Assembly (NCBI GenBank): GCA_025618425.1
Contig: CM046832.1
Coordinates: forward strand, 56,467,993-56,531,992
Source of the DNA: Heliocidaris tuberculata
Taxonomy: Eukaryota; Echinodermata; Echinoidea; Camarodonta; Echinometridae
DNA: 64,000 nucleotides
Direction of reading: 5' to 3'
Shown here: positions 35,192 to 49,922 of the stretch, one piece after another
How the letters are laid out: the number at the start of each line of letters is the position of its first letter
How positions within the stretch are numbered: position 1 is the first letter of the stretch
Translations under genes and position numbers: made by a program
Notes under the pieces: generated by a model
Told to the model about the DNA's origin: nothing
Databases searched by the model: none
The model's input: the letters and a program-made list of their open reading frames with translations, nothing else

Positions 35192-37140
35192 GTTTACAAA
35201 CTGTTGAAACTGGTAAAAAATCTTTCCAAGTCAAAATATTTCTGGAAAAGAATAAAAAGAAAACAAGAATGTGTCATACCAGTCTAGACTTTTATCTCAA
35301 TCTTGTGGATTTACAAAATGGTTTAACTTGTAACACAACTTTCTGAGTAAACTAACTTTTGGGAAGTATCACCAGGAAACAAGAATCTCTCATCATCAAA
35401 GAGCCAAGTGAGATTACAATAAACATGTTCAATATCTTGTGTTATTTAACATTGATCTGCATGATTACTAGATACAGCACAACAGTCTTATCTGGGAGGT
35501 CTACATCTCATATGATCTAGCATGTCATTGACCAGCCTGCAGACGCTCTGATGAATGAATTTATTGGAACATGGTATGGCTACTCCTGTTTTCACAATAT
35601 TGGTGACAAGCATATTCCCTTTGGATTACAGCCATAACTGATCGAGGTACTCTTGAAGAAGTTTTGTACCTCCAAATTAGCCCATCATGACTACAGGCTG
35701 ATATACTGTGTATAAAGTCAATCACATTTTAGACTTATGGTAACAAGAGGATAAATAATTCTGATCACTATTGTCTTTTACCTTTACTTTAACATACATC
35801 TGAAAATGCTTTTACACGATAACAGTGAGGAAAAGAAGACTAGTCTGGTTAAGGTTAAGGTAATAAATTGCAGATGATCAAAATGGCTCAGAACCAACAT
35901 CGGTTCATAATGGTCACATTAAGAAGCCATGTATACAACAATTCACGAAAAAGGTATCTTACAAAAATTGAATACCGTATTTGCTCATTTGAAAACCAAA
36001 TATCTATCAAAATACATCATCACTCCTCAACAAATTTATAATTTCTACATAAAATAACTGCTAGTGGAATCTATATACCTTGGTTTTTGGAGTAGTATGA
36101 TACACAGAGCCACTATATTATTAACATCTTGTCTTTAATCCATTGACTACTGAATTCTGTCATTCCCATACTTTCAGTACAGGAACTGCCTGGTTCCCTT
36201 AGGCAATGTGTTAAAAACTAATACATCAGCTAATCCAATACACCTCTCCTTGCAACAAGATGTACTCATACAGCAAACCAAATTGAAGAAAGAAAAAAAA
36301 TCAACTTGGATCAAGTCAGTCATATCACAAGGGCAACATCTTCCAAAAATAAAAAGCTATCAAAGCTGACTGTTGGGCACACTTGTGATTGATTTCAGTG
36401 AGCAATTCAGACAGTTTGAGCTAATTTTCTCTGATCTCCCTAGCCAATTGCTCCTCTCCCAAAAAGTAAGAAACTCATCCTCTCTAATAATTGCCCTATG
36501 TCTGGGATCCACTTCCTATGTTCCCTCCCTTACAACAAAGCCTTGTTCTCACTGGTTATAGTTTCCTCTCTAATCCAGATTAATCCAGATTAAGAATATT
36601 TGCGATACCTATAACAACTATGTGTACATTGCATTTGGAAAAATATACACTGAAAGTGAATATGTTAGAAAAACGAAATGATGAAACATTTGTGTCAGTA
36701 CTGTATCAAAAAAAATCTAAAAGCCTATTACACATATGTAGCAATTCATTTGTCTGGAAGTACCTTAAAATTTACAAAAGTGAAAAGGGAAAGTACATCC
36801 TATAATGGCACTGTTCAGATAGTGAATAAAACAAATGAAGATAGCAGTTCTGTCCCTTGGTTGTCTTGTGTGAACATGACTACAAGCTTGTCATGGTGTG
36901 AATGTGAGTTCACCTACTTAAACACAGAGTGCAAATTTTGTAGAATTTGTCAGCTTTTGAACATCCTCCAAACTGACTTCACACCTTTGGGTAACTGTTT
37001 CAAAAAAAATGATTTGCAGGTTGATACATTTGGCTAACACAAAGTTGTGAACCTTGGCCACTGAATTTCATTTGATAGTTTAAGGAGTTGAAAGGCACTC
37101 ATTGAAGTCTTGGAAGAAGAGCAACACCCGCCCCTGTCAC

Positions 37141-37160
37141 CCCCCCCCCCCCCCCCCCCC
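37141..37160. repeat. Poly(C) tract, 20 nt
   Basis: Uninterrupted C run. The surrounding 35192-37140 and 37161-40235 hold no gene or repeat family I recognise. Confidence 0.95.
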
Positions 37161-40100
37161 GAAAATGGGTTGCACTGGGATGACCAAAATACTAAATTAT
37201 ATGAAAGTCACTGAAGATGTAAAGAAAAAGCAAGGTAGAAGAGGTGAAGGATAAAAAATAAGCATTTGAAGGAGAAAAGCATAAATAAAAGAAGGAAAAG
37301 GAGGAGAATGAAAAAGACACTGCCATACCATGGAATTAGTACCACTGAATTCCAGTGGATAAAAAGAAAAGAAAGAAAAATCACTAAAATCCTATAAATT
37401 TCATCAACACTTGGCATTGATCAAAATCTTTAAACTCTCTTGGAACGGGCCACTTCTTTTGATCTTTTCCTAGTTCATTCCTCCCGATTATCAAAGGGTA
37501 AATATCCTTTCACATCAAAGTCTTTTGTGAGTGTTTCCTTCCTTCTCCCAAGACAAATCATTTCCTCATGTGATTGTTAATGACCAATTCTTTTGTCATC
37601 ATCTCTAAATCTAATGCAGTTGTCACCCACCACCCAATGGTCCTGTCTGGTCGGTGTTCATCATGCAGATAAACTGGGATTCATACACTTTAGAAGACCA
37701 AACAGAACGTCATACCAGACTGCTATTTTAGAGGTGCTTCTTAAATAGGAATCTAAATCATAGAGATCAGGGATTATTTATTTTCATATATTCTATCAAT
37801 CTGAAGTCATCACATAAAATTGTTGAGTTATGAACATGATAAAAGGGCCTTCCACACAATATCCAATCACTTCTCACCGAAAGTTAATGGAGGGCAGAAA
37901 GAGGAACATCTCATTTCAAAATGATACCCCAGAGGCAATACAAGATTCAGAGCTCCAGATCTAGAACTTTTCACCTTTTTTCTCTTTCCTTACATAATTC
38001 ACATTGACTTTCTGTAACTGAATAATGATTTTTCTTTGTTTTAACCAATTAATTTGAGTGAGCTTGAGGAAACTGATAACCGAACCCACCAGAAACGAAA
38101 ATGGAACCAGCTCCTAACATGTCAAGTGAACATTTCATTTGTACATCAGTGAAATAGGATTTGAACAAGTCAATTGGAAAGCTGTTGCCCATACTTGTAA
38201 TCCTCACATGCAACTTTTTAGCCTTTTAATCTGCTTCCTTTAATAAATTTTTAATATATTACAAATTTGCTGTGGTTTTTAAAGTTAGACACCAATGATT
38301 AGCCTTAAAGAATCAACGCATAAATAACCCCAAACTTAAAGACAATTTGGAAAGTTATTTTAAGCAATAGCAAGTGGCCATTTTTTATGAACTTGTTGAT
38401 AAATTCCTTCTTTGATCTATTCTGTTTTATTTGTGCTCATCCAACCACCCCTTTGTGACCAATGCTCATTCCTTCCTTCCCCTTCTCTCAGCGCTTAGTA
38501 CCACTTGCTTCCTACCGCGTTTCCTTTACTTGTCTCTCTGTCGCTGAGTGGTGAGAGTCAAGACCACAATGTTCTGACTTGACTCCAAAGCACAAGGTTT
38601 TAATCACGCGAGACACTGACGTTGATTAAAAAAAGTTTCACACTTCTACTATTCCCTTTAGACTTGGTCCATTCATATTTCACAATATATCTTCAAAGGA
38701 AAAAAATGAAACGAACTATTAAAAAAAAAAAAAGATGAATATGGCTATCACCTACAAAAAGGGTTTACAACCAGCGTCATATAAAAGTAAGTATAAAAAC
38801 AATGATATAAAAAGTAGAACTGCAGTTATCTTTAATGTACCTATATCCATATTCCATCATCTATTTTATTTTGATACGTAAGATATTTCACTCACTGCTA
38901 ATGAAAGCTCTTCATTGCTGTGTTGTTTATTCAACATATTAGCTTTAGAAATACAAAGATGTAATAGGCTGCTTGGTTTGTTAATCAGTTTCCACCTTCT
39001 GAAAATGCCTAATGCATTTTCTTTATTCTTTTCATTATTTTGTAAAGGACTGCTAAATCTTCAAACTTTGCTCATGACAGTCCTTCTTTAAGATCAAATT
39101 GTGTAACTGCTAAAACAAAATTAATTTTTATAATGTATTTAAATTCCCCTGACATGGTTGTATATTGTTGTCATTCAAATAATGCAAAAAAGTCATAAAG
39201 AGAAATATAAGGATTTTCAACACATATTAGGAAGACATTAGAGATGTTCAAATATTTGTATACATGATGAGTCAATAATAAAGGGCCAAAATGGAAGTGC
39301 CATTGTCAGGAAAACTATTTTTGTTTGCTAATTGTATAATCTCAGAAACTTTCTGGTAAATCCATTTCACAGAAAGATCTGCTCACAGATCCACAATTCC
39401 TGGCTCAAGCTGAAATTTCCCCCACTTACCTAAGTGTCTCCTTCCGTTCCTATCCCCTAGAGGACTTTCTCTGTTGCAAGAGCAACCCACATTTGCAATT
39501 GTTTTATATCCATAAACCTGACACAGGTTCAAAGCTTTATGAACTAACCCACATCTGTTTTTAAGAATAGAATTGTCAAAGTGTGGTGGAATTTCTTTTG
39601 ATTGTTGGGCACGCAATGACGTAAAACATGTAGGGTATTGATGAATGAAGAGGGCAATTTCAAATCAAATCATATAGTTTGGTCATGTCAGTTTTATTTC
39701 GTAAAAATTTTGCACACAGAATACTCTGGGACCTGCAATCATATATATGCCTGTATGTTTATCCCTTCCTCCCTTCTGGTTAGAGGTATGAAGGCACATA
39801 CATATTAAAATAATTTCATTACTTCCAATATGATTAATAGTAATGAACAATGAATTCCACATTATTTGAATGTCAAAACTCTAACACCTGAAAAATTATT
39901 GAGGGTTTTTACTCTTAAACTGCTGAAATCAAAAATTTTCTTTCAAGATATTTATTTTTTTCTGTTACAGGAAGGCATTTAGTAACAGTCTTATATTAAA
40001 ACATAACACACAACTTCTTCAACTTTTGAATCTTTGAGAAAAGCTTTTTTTTAATCGTCACTCTTGCCAAACTCGTCATCAATTCTACATCTCACGAGAT

Positions 40101-40235
40101 TCCAGTTATCCCTTTCAGAGAAATCCTCCCTTTCTACAAAGACCTTTTGTAATTTGCTGTCTCCTCTATACCTAAGACCCCCTTTGATGAAACGTTGTCT
40201 GCTTGCTTCTAGCGTGACCCACATCACGTATTCTC

Positions 40236-40397
40236 ATAGTTTTCTTTTATTCTAAAGTTGAAACGATCCCTTCCTTTTTGTTTGGTTCCATTACATTGAA
40301 TAGTCGATGTTTTGTCAATAGTTTTCTTTTATTCTAAATTTGAAACAATCCCTTCCTTTTTGTTTGGTTCCATTACATTGAATAGTCAATGTTTTCA
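40236..40397. repeat. Tandem duplication, 82-bp unit x2
   Basis: Two copies starting ATAGTTTTCTTTTATTCTAA and ending AATAGTC(G/A)ATGTTTT differ at only a few bases, so the duplication is recent. Confidence 0.95.
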
Positions 40398-41030
40398 GTC
40401 TTAATTAACATGTTCTAATTGATTAGGGATACAGAGCTATATTCTAAAGATTTGTTTTCAGAGCTGTAAAACTTTAGAAGATGTGAAGGTATATTTACTT
40501 TTCAACATCTTTACAAAATATGCCCTGTTCATAATGGAAAAAAAATCATGAGACTTTTCAAATGATATGACATGTACATGTACATGTATGTAGAAATACT
40601 GCTATTTATATATTCTGCCTTTCCTAGTAAAGATTTCAAAGAAGTTGCAAAGGTGATCCAGTTTCAAAGAAAATAGCTTAAGATTGCGGAGGAAGGCTCC
40701 ATACCTATCAGGTAGCAATTGTGTCATCTCTTCTAATAGGCTGTCTCCCCTTTAGTCCCTAGGCTCACCCCTTCTACACCCCTCTTTCAACATATCTGAG
40801 AGTGGAGAAGTGACCTACATGTCTAGAACTAAAATTGTAATGAATAATAAAGATTTTAAAATTTGTTCTGAAGTCATTATCTTATTCTCATGTCCATGAT
40901 GAAAAAAACAACTTTAGTTGCTTTAACTTGTCTCCTGTCCATTATCATTTGTGAGATAAACCACTATTTATTATTCAGTATTAATCCATGAAACTCCTGG
41001 TATAAAAAATTTAGTTATTAGTAAAACATA

Positions 41031-41673
41031 CAGCAATGGAAAAAAATTGTTAGACTGAGCTCCAATTAGGGGTAATATATTATGCATACAGCAAACAAAA
41101 ATGGCATTTTTATTGTACTCCTTTGCCTGAATAACATATCAAAGAAATTCTACCTTGCTGTTATGGTATTTTATTTTTCTCTTACTTCAGAAATAACATC
41201 ATCAGTCTTGGTCTACTAATTTTTGTCCATGGCTGTTGATGACAAATTTGCTAGACTGGTGAAATCAAAAGTTTCCTTTTTGATATAACCAGCCTGGTAA
41301 ATATGATGTCCTTTGATGTATTTGAACTCATATTCGTTTGCTGCCTGTTTTTTCTTTGTACCCATTTTGAATAATAACATAATAGAATCCAATGAAACCA
41401 ATTTAAGCAGCTCAGTGAGTAGGGGAGTATTCATGTGAACATCTCATTAGGAAATCACATCAACGGCTTTTGAAAAAATTAACAGACCAAGACGGATGAT
41501 GTTATTTCTGTGGTGAGAAGGAATTAAAATACCACAAGAGCAAGGTAGAATTTCTTTGATATGTTATACATTCAAGGTGGTACAACAAAAATGTAATTTT
41601 TTGTTTTCTTGTATGCGTTATATATATTATCCCTATAATTGGTGCTTGGTCTAATCATTTTTTCCCAGGGCTG
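41031..41673. mobile_element. Tc1/mariner-like non-autonomous element
   Basis: CAGCAATGGAAAAAAATTG at the left and CAGCCCTGGGAAAAAATGA (complement of the right end) begin arms of about 185 bp each. The arms stay alignable through TATCAAAGAAATTCTACCTTG. TA flanks both ends. The ~270 bp centre has a 72-codon frame with no recognisable transposase motif. Confidence 0.8.
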
Positions 41674-42588
41674 TATATTATCCTGATACAATTGTCTTTA
41701 ATTTATATTGACTAGTAGGAAACCAGTTTTCTTGTTCAGAACAGAAATGAACCAAAAAGCTCAAAGTAATATCTCTTTAAAAAAAAATAAACTAAAATAT
41801 GAACAGATTCTATATTCTTACACCCATGATGACAGGAGAGAGAAAGAGAATGATATAAAGAAATAAATAAATCGAGAAATAAAGAGAGGGAGAGAGAGGG
41901 ACGAAGGAATCAATAAAGAAAAAAGGAAGATAAAAATCAGAAATCTTTATGCATACATTTTTTTCAAAGGGAGAAATTAACCCCACTATGAAATAGACCA
42001 CTCAATTAACAAAAAAAACCCCAACTAATAATGATGCAAAAAACCTTGACAAGTAAACCAAATACACATCGGATAATCAAACTGTGCTTCTTCCTTTACT
42101 ATATTCTTCAGTATGTCATCTGCTGCGAGTCAGAAGGCATTACTTCTAAGTAGAATGCCCTTCTAGCTCTCAGCAGACAATTTCAGCTTGCACGTTCTCC
42201 TTCCTGTTTACCTCAATATAGTTCTTAATGACACATATTTGTATCTTTTTGGGACAATAAATCTGATTTTCAAATAAAAATTTGGGTGGACAGGAGAGGT
42301 GAGAAGTAGCTTCCTGAATGCATTTCCTTCGTATCTGGTAGGATATCTTCCGGTTAGTCTCAAGTGGATGTCGAGTACGTGACATGGTTCTTCCTACGAT
42401 TCTAAACAAAAGACGCACCTCTTTTCTTCGCAAGCCATAATCCCCCACACCATATATGTCTATTCATAGGATGCCAACTCGATGAACTAACATACATGCG
42501 TGTCCTCTAGTGACATTTTGCTGAAAGCTCTATTTCACCAAAGATAAAATGTCAAGGGTAAGGGTTGGAATTAGGTTTGAGGTATGGT

Positions 42589-42738
42589 TTAGGGTTAGGG
42601 TTAGGGTTAGTTAGGCACAAACCCTGGTCAGTAAAAGAGTGTCTGCACTGTAAGACTACCATAGGCCATGTACTACAGCTGCTCCTGACACGACCAGAAG
42701 GTTAGGGTTAGGGTTAGGTCCAGGGTTAGGGTTAGGAA
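42589..42738. repeat. Interstitial telomere-like TTAGGG blocks
   Basis: GGTTAGGG runs at 42591-42611 and 42701-42738, separated by about 90 bp of unrelated sequence. The same hexamer occurs in the 16848 element, but the GACATTTGCTCC ends are not clearly present here. Confidence 0.7.
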
Positions 42739-42739
42739 T

Positions 42740-45700
42740 TTGGTTTGTCTAGGAAATTGATTTTGGAGCCACTGTCATTACTTGAGCACTTGTCCTAGAA
42801 ATGCTGATTCCATCAGTTAAATCAAAGGAAATATATCTAACATTTCTCTTCAAAAGGAAGTAATCTTTTTATCTCTTATCAACATTTCTTTTAAATTTCT
42901 TGTAATTCATTTCAAATTGTCAATCTATTGGAGTAACTGTTTTCCCTAGAAACAAAACTGATGAGACAATTCATGTTTCTGGTCTATATCAATCAAAGGC
43001 TAAAAATACTTTTATGTATTTAAAAAGCAACTCATAATTTTCTTTGAAAAAATGTTCTTTCATACATATGACTGTTTTTATGACACACATGATTTTAAAG
43101 AACATTGTTATTGACTTGATTATTAGCTAATGCATAACTGAAAGAAATGAACTCTGAGTGATTCAAAATATTTGCCCCAAACTGGAAATGATTTCCTTCA
43201 GGAAACAATTAGGACTTTACGAGTGAGCTTGACCATACTCCAATTAATAAATTCCTTTTAGATCTGACCTGTTTCCTAATAAATTTCACTGATGTGTTTC
43301 CACTGGGAAGCTCGATTGTTCCGCTCGGTTGCTTAAATAGGAACCAGTACCTTGACACTCTAAATCCATCTGGAGCAACGCTTTTGTCTTAGATTTGCTT
43401 GACTTCAATTGCCTTGTCTTTCATTTGCGTGAAAACAAGCCCACATGTAGAGTAAATTAAAAGCCTTCAAAGGTATACCTTGAAAGCATATACAGTAAAG
43501 AAAAGAGTGAAATAAAATACAATGTTATAATGTTAATTTTTAAGGATAAAGACAACCTCTGAAAAGAAATTTACTTGAAATCTTTCTCATAGAATTTTGA
43601 CAGGATTCATGAATTCTGAATTTACTACTTCATTACAGCCCATGAACTACTTTTAACCTCTACTGTGATCATAAGTTATAAAAAAAGAAGACTGACATCC
43701 ATTTAGAATGGGTTTTATTAAATTGTTTCGTTTATTAATCATGATGGACAAAATCAGACAAATCAATTTTTTAAATTGGCTGTCTTCAAAGATCAATGTG
43801 ATATTCAGCCTATCAATCATCTGAAGCCAACAATAACCCATGACATCTATAAAGGAGATTTACAGTGTTAATATCTTGTTAAGATATGAAATTTCCATGT
43901 AAAGAGTGAAATGGAATGTGTAAAGGATTGAATAAAACATTATATTTTGGAATGCAAAGAGATATTAAAAAAATAAAGTCTTAATCAAATTATGTGGGGC
44001 TTTGATATGAAAAGGTTACTAAAAGTTTAAGGGGATAAAACATACTACTATCTTCTATGAAATAACACAATGATATTGTTTAACAAAGAAGCTTCTATCC
44101 GAACATTGCATTCCTACCATTTCTCTCATTTTCAAAAAAACCCAGAACAAAACTGCATGGAGCATTTCATTATCTGACGTGAAATACAAACTCTCCGTAG
44201 GCTGACATCACACTAATTTACTTGAAAACCATAAAAACCCCAAGTTCAACCATTAATCATGATTTTACGTCACCAAATCCACACCGGTCCTGTGACCTGC
44301 TGAGGAGGGTGACTTTCACTTCGGCCTATCTTGCTGGTGGAGTGGTCTTCAGTAAACCACCATGGTGCGTGGGTCTTAACCACTTTATAATTGTTTTAGC
44401 AGGGCGTCAAGAAATGACACGTTGACTTCAAGGGGATAGGTGGGATGTAATTTGAAGGTGAATTATTCAAATGTTTGATTTTATGATTCCTTTTATTTTT
44501 CATTGTATAGAATCAAACAGTATAAAGTTTGAGCTTATTTATCTTCTCCTGAAAATAGCCTGCCATTGTGCAAGTACTAGTGATGAAAAATGATAATCAT
44601 AAAATACAATGAATTCAAATAAGATAAGGCGTCAGAAATAGAACAAAGTCATGACATACAAAGTACTTTAATATTCTGAAAGAGAACTTTCTCCTTTGAG
44701 AGTGTATTTTCATTGAATAAAAGGTGCAACGGCAAAAGTGGAGAAAAAAAACTCTTTTTTAAGTAATCATATTTTTTCTATTGTGCAATATTAAAAATTA
44801 ATGCAAACTCTAGCAATCTCTCTTATTCCATGACGTAAATACTCTAGTATCTCTATAAGTAAAAGTTCTACATGTAGACGAAATAAAAGAGGGGAAATTT
44901 TCATATCTACGTCACCACTACTAATGTAACAAAGGAGAGTATAAAGACACCTTTCCAAAATTATTGTTTCATGTGATCATGATATTCGTTGTTGGTCTCA
45001 GCATGCCAAGTATCATCTGTTTTCCTGAAACAGACACCCTAGAATCTTGACTAATTGAAGCTAAACACAAGAAATAAATGACAGGATACTTTCATATCTA
45101 ACGTCACATCCCCAAGCATTCTCCACAGGTAGAACCAAAATATCAGCTGTATTATTCTGTCATTCCTGCAGGTTTGGTGAAAGGAATACCTTAGGGTTAT
45201 GGATACAAGAAAGCTAACAAAGTCATTAACACCTATGCCAGGGCCCAAGGAAAGGGGGAGGGGTGCAGGGGGCTTGAGCAACCCCATCTGTTTTCTTACA
45301 CATGCATAAACCCTATGTCACTGGGCACTTTGCTCACTTTGAGCTACCCCATTCTTTTAAAATCGATCCACACAAATAAAGTACCCCCACTTCAAACATA
45401 ATTCTGCAGCCCCTGTTTAAGTATCAGATGTAGCAACATCAGGTATGGTGCTATAAAGTCAGTTCCGTTGACTTGAAGATTTAGTATTACAACTTTAATA
45501 TTGTTGTTGAAGAAGCAGGATGATAATCCATACTGGATGTATGCATTGTAATTAAGCTGCTTTTTCATACAAAGGAAACAAAGGAAAATATATCCATCAC
45601 TTTCCTTATCTATATCCTTCCAGGGGTCTCTCATTCTCAAGAAAAGACACCAGGGGGGCTATCCCTTGCACCTCTAACGTCACAACGCCCTGGTCTCAGC

Positions 45701-46435
45701 AGGTGAAAGGGGCAAGATGATGCCTTCATTCAAGGTATACATGCTGTGCCCCTCCCGGCAACCACCCTCAAAGTGTGGGTAGTACAAAGTGACAGCTCAT
45801 CTACTGAATTACTTTAACACTTAGCTTCCAGTAAGCTCACAAGACAATGCTTTCACACTCATATGTTTCACTTTTGAGAAGCAAAGGCTTTAATCACGTT
45901 GTGCAATATCACAATATAAAATATTTTTTCCCCTAATGTATTTAGAAAGAATTTAATATTCAGACGTGTTCAGAAATTTACAAAGAGAAAAATATATAAA
46001 ATGATCTTCTGTTTTATGTATCATAATTTCTTTGAATTATTCAGATTTCAAGCTGCTTTAATGTAAAAAAAAAAAGGAAAACAGGAAAAAAAGAGCACAT
46101 TAATGTAACTGGAAACAAATAAATCTGCTGTAATCCTATCAAATCTACTGAAATGCACAAATAAGTAAAAGCCATTAAGAACCCCTACAATTTTTGTTTA
46201 TAACTAGAATTATTTGTGACAGCTAGGTCTGCCTGAAGATTGCTATCATTTTTGAACTTACAAACAGAACAATAATTTTCTTAAAATAAAACTTTATGGT
46301 AGGGTGGATTTGAAAGTATATAATGATGCATCACCCATAAAATTGGTTTGCAAACAATGTGAAATAATGAGAGACATCCTCTTACTATAAAGGTCAGACA
46401 ATGACCATCCTATAAGGATCCATAGAGTACAGACA
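42740..46435. other. Unassigned AT-rich intergenic sequence
   Basis: No open frame with recognisable content, no terminal-inverted-repeat element and few microsatellites. It is one of the least repetitive stretches in the window. Confidence 0.6.
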
Positions 46436-46449
46436 GAGATGCAGGGAGG

Positions 46450-46690
46450 GGGAGGGAGAGAGAGAGAGAGAGAGAGAGAGAAACACACACATAATGAGAG
46501 AAAGAAAGATAAAAACAATAACAATTTGAACTAATATAATATAGGGCTAAACATAGAAACTATTAAGTATACTACAGATACATTTTTGCCCTGGTCATCA
46601 AATTTGGGCTTGCCTGCAACCACTCAATGTGCGCACACTCTCTACTCCCTGGGAAGCATTTCAGAGAGATGAGGAAGAAAGAGAGAGAGA

Positions 46691-46734
<44 letters not shown>

Positions 46735-46810
46735 TAAGTAATGACAAGTGAGAGATAAACAGAGAAAGATGGCGGAAGGGGTAGGAGTAGAGAGAGAGAG
46801 AGAGAGAGAT
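46450..46810. repeat. Three (GA)n microsatellites
   Basis: GA runs at 46456-46481, 46679-46732 and 46790-46808 within 360 bp, separated by ordinary sequence. Confidence 0.9.
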
Positions 46811-49412
46811 GGATGCGAGATGCAAGGAAAGAGGAAACTAGTGAGGGAGACAAGACTGACAGGGAAACACCCAATAGAGACTGGGATTAAGCATTTTTAA
46901 ATCTTTGATCATACTCTTGATCAGCGTATGAGTAGTTTTCTAATTTACATCCTATTAAATTTTGATAAACATACTTCTAGTCAACACCAAGTCTCTTTTA
47001 AGACATCAAAAATATCTTTGCATCTCTTTCACCTAATAAACCCATCACCCATGGGAACTGGGTGACTCCTATATTAAGCCTATAGGAATAAAATGATTCA
47101 GGAGACAACAGGTTAAATAAATTTCTTGAGGAGCCACAAGGTTACCTTCTACCAAAATAATCTCCCTCAGTCTCAGAAGGTTACTTGAAGTTCATGATTA
47201 GTGAGTAAAAGAAAGCAAAATATCATATTTCTCTATGCCCTCTTTTTATCCTTCAGCAATTTTCCAATCTGACACAGGACCTGATTGCTTATGCCTGCTG
47301 TTTTTCAAACAGTTCGTCAACTGAATAATGGCCCCCTTGCACAAATCTGACATTTTTTGTTCATTATCAAATTTCTGAAGTTCCAGGTGGTCCCTTTAAA
47401 GATTCATTAACAAATTCTTCTGCTTGACCCCTTTCTCTCTTCAAAATCCCAGGCACTTGTAAAAAAAAATAATCTCAACTTGACCCCCGGTCTCATGGCC
47501 TGGAGACACCAAAAAGTCAGTTGTTAACAGAAGTTGATTGTAATGAAAATTATTTCACACTTCATATGATACTCTAATTCCAGGTCTGGTGCCAAGTTTA
47601 ATTACGAGAGACATTGTACTTCTCTTAAGGCATTTCATTAGCATGGAATACGAGGGAATGTTTTGTATTTAAGCGTTCAAATGCTCAATCTTCCAGTGAA
47701 AAAGTCGCTTTGACACGATACACATTTCAGAAGTTAATAAGTTTTCATATTTGAATCACACTTTTTTTAAGGTCAAGCAGCTTGATTACAACAGAGGACC
47801 ATACAAATTCAATTCCACAAATCCACCATGCTGATTATTGCATATTATTGATTTGAAATTGTTTTTTAAAAAAGGAAAGAATTGTTTTTAATTTTGGTAA
47901 CTCATTTTGACAATGCACTCCATCTCACTTCAACTGGAATTCATAACTAATATCAAATGTAGGCCTTTTTTTTTTTTTTCAAGTACTGAATTTTCCTATT
48001 TCTTTTATTAACAGGAAAAAGGAAAAAGAGGCCAAGAAAATATTTGACAATCTGGAGAATTTTTCAACTTCACAACCATTATAAAATATCTTATATTCAG
48101 CATGGCCAGAAATCTTAGATATTTCCTTTCAATCTAATGCTCATAATCTTACTTTTACTATAGCCGATGATAATTATAAGAAAATTATTAGTTCTTCTAA
48201 TGTTTGTGCTTACGTTTTCACGAAGGGATAATACGAGAGAGACGGATGGCAAAGAAGACGGCCTTAAATCTATCAAAAAATGTAGGATTACATTCAGACA
48301 AATTACAATCCTTTATTTTTGCAACATTAAATTCCATGTACACATTCCAGAAAGAGGAACTAGAATTTGAAAATAGACTTTCTAGGTTATTCCTAATCCT
48401 CGTCCTGGAATCCTCAGGACATACACATGAACCTGCAATGAACCTGACACCTGCTTTACAAATCTAGGCAAATCTCAGGCGGAAATAGCAGGATTTTCAC
48501 CCAAAATTGCCACTTCTAGCCATGAGTTACTGACAACCTAATCCAAATCGGCTAGCGTGGGTGTGACGTCACGGAACCAAAACCACGGACAAGCCAATCT
48601 TGACTTGCTGTATCCATCATTTCAGTCTTGATTCCCCTCTCTGTGCACCGCCCATGAAAATTTCAGGCTAAGAATGTCCACAAAGGAACTCATAAAGAAC
48701 TGGAATTTTTGTTTTTGTTAGGAATAAGTTGTCCTGGGCATTTTTTCCAGGTTTTTCTCAAGGACAGCATGACTGGTCGGCTACACATTTATGACGTCAG
48801 TTGGTAGAGGTACCCAGAAACTATGAGCAGTGACCGAAACAGGAAAGGTCATTTTCCTTTTGGAAGGAATGTACAGGCCTATATTTCAAAGAAACAAAGC
48901 AACAATTTGTTTGTTTACCAAACATTTACCAAACATTTGTAAAACAAAAATGTTGCTGTTCAAAACACCAGCTGAGCAGCTTCTTAAAAACATCACAAAA
49001 TGCATTGTCAAACAATATTATCATGCATTTCATAAACTCATTACTATCATATTTCATATTTACATTTATATAATTTATTCATATAATTTTCAGTGAATAC
49101 TTAGAGCCAACTGACAAATCATATCAACAATGTCAATGATTAATGATATTCCTCTCTCTTTTAATTATCACTGCTCAAATATCAATTAATCAAGATGCCA
49201 CAAGACAAACTAAGGGATTTGATTCATTATCAATGGCAATAGCTTAATACCTCTGTCACACTACCAAACCGACTCGAGACTAGCCTCAATTGATCATTCA
49301 TTGTAATATAATATTTTTGTTCATTCTAGCTGGTGTCAATCTACTAGGTGTGATTGGGGAAGCACCAGGGTCAGTGTCAGATAAAGTAATCTTTTTTTTC
49401 CTATGAACACAA

Positions 49413-49922
49413 TAGCTACGTTCATACGGGACTTGTGGTTTCGAAACTTCAAGTCAGCGAAACTTTAAGTAAATGATATCACGACTCCCTAACGGCAATG
49501 AGGGTTCACACGAGCCCGAAACAACGAGCTGAAACTACAAGCTGAGTGGTCGACAGTTAACCCCAGAAGTAGATACTACCGATTGTGTGTAAAGTACACA
49601 TACAGATCCTGTGTTCGTAACTCGCGCAAAGGGTATGACCCGGAAGTTTGATATGAACAGCGAGGTCATCGCTAACTACACGCTTGCGAAACTTAAAGTT
49701 TATTCTGTCCACACTACGACGTAAGACCACCCACTGCTCGTGGTTTTGACGTTAACCACAAGCTCGTTTGTGGTTCTAGAACTACAAGTAAACTTAAAGT
49801 TTTGAAACTACAAGTCCATTCATACTGTCTAAAACTACAAGATAACTATTAAAAAGATAACTTAAAGTTTTGAAACTACAAGTGAAACTTAAAGTTTAGC
49901 TCCCATCGTGTGAACGTAACTA
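49413..49922. mobile_element. MITE with TAGCTACGTTCA termini and internal subrepeats
   Basis: TAGCTACGTTCATACGGGA at the left is mirrored by TCGTGTGAACGTAACTA at the right. The right half repeats AACTTAAAGTTTTGAAACTACAAGT-like units at least three times; the left half has the complementary kind. A TA at each end may be the target duplication. No coding frame. Confidence 0.75.

Noticed and set aside
42589..42738. A true telomere or chromosome end
   Set aside because: Only short TTAGGG blocks with ordinary sequence on both sides; interstitial.
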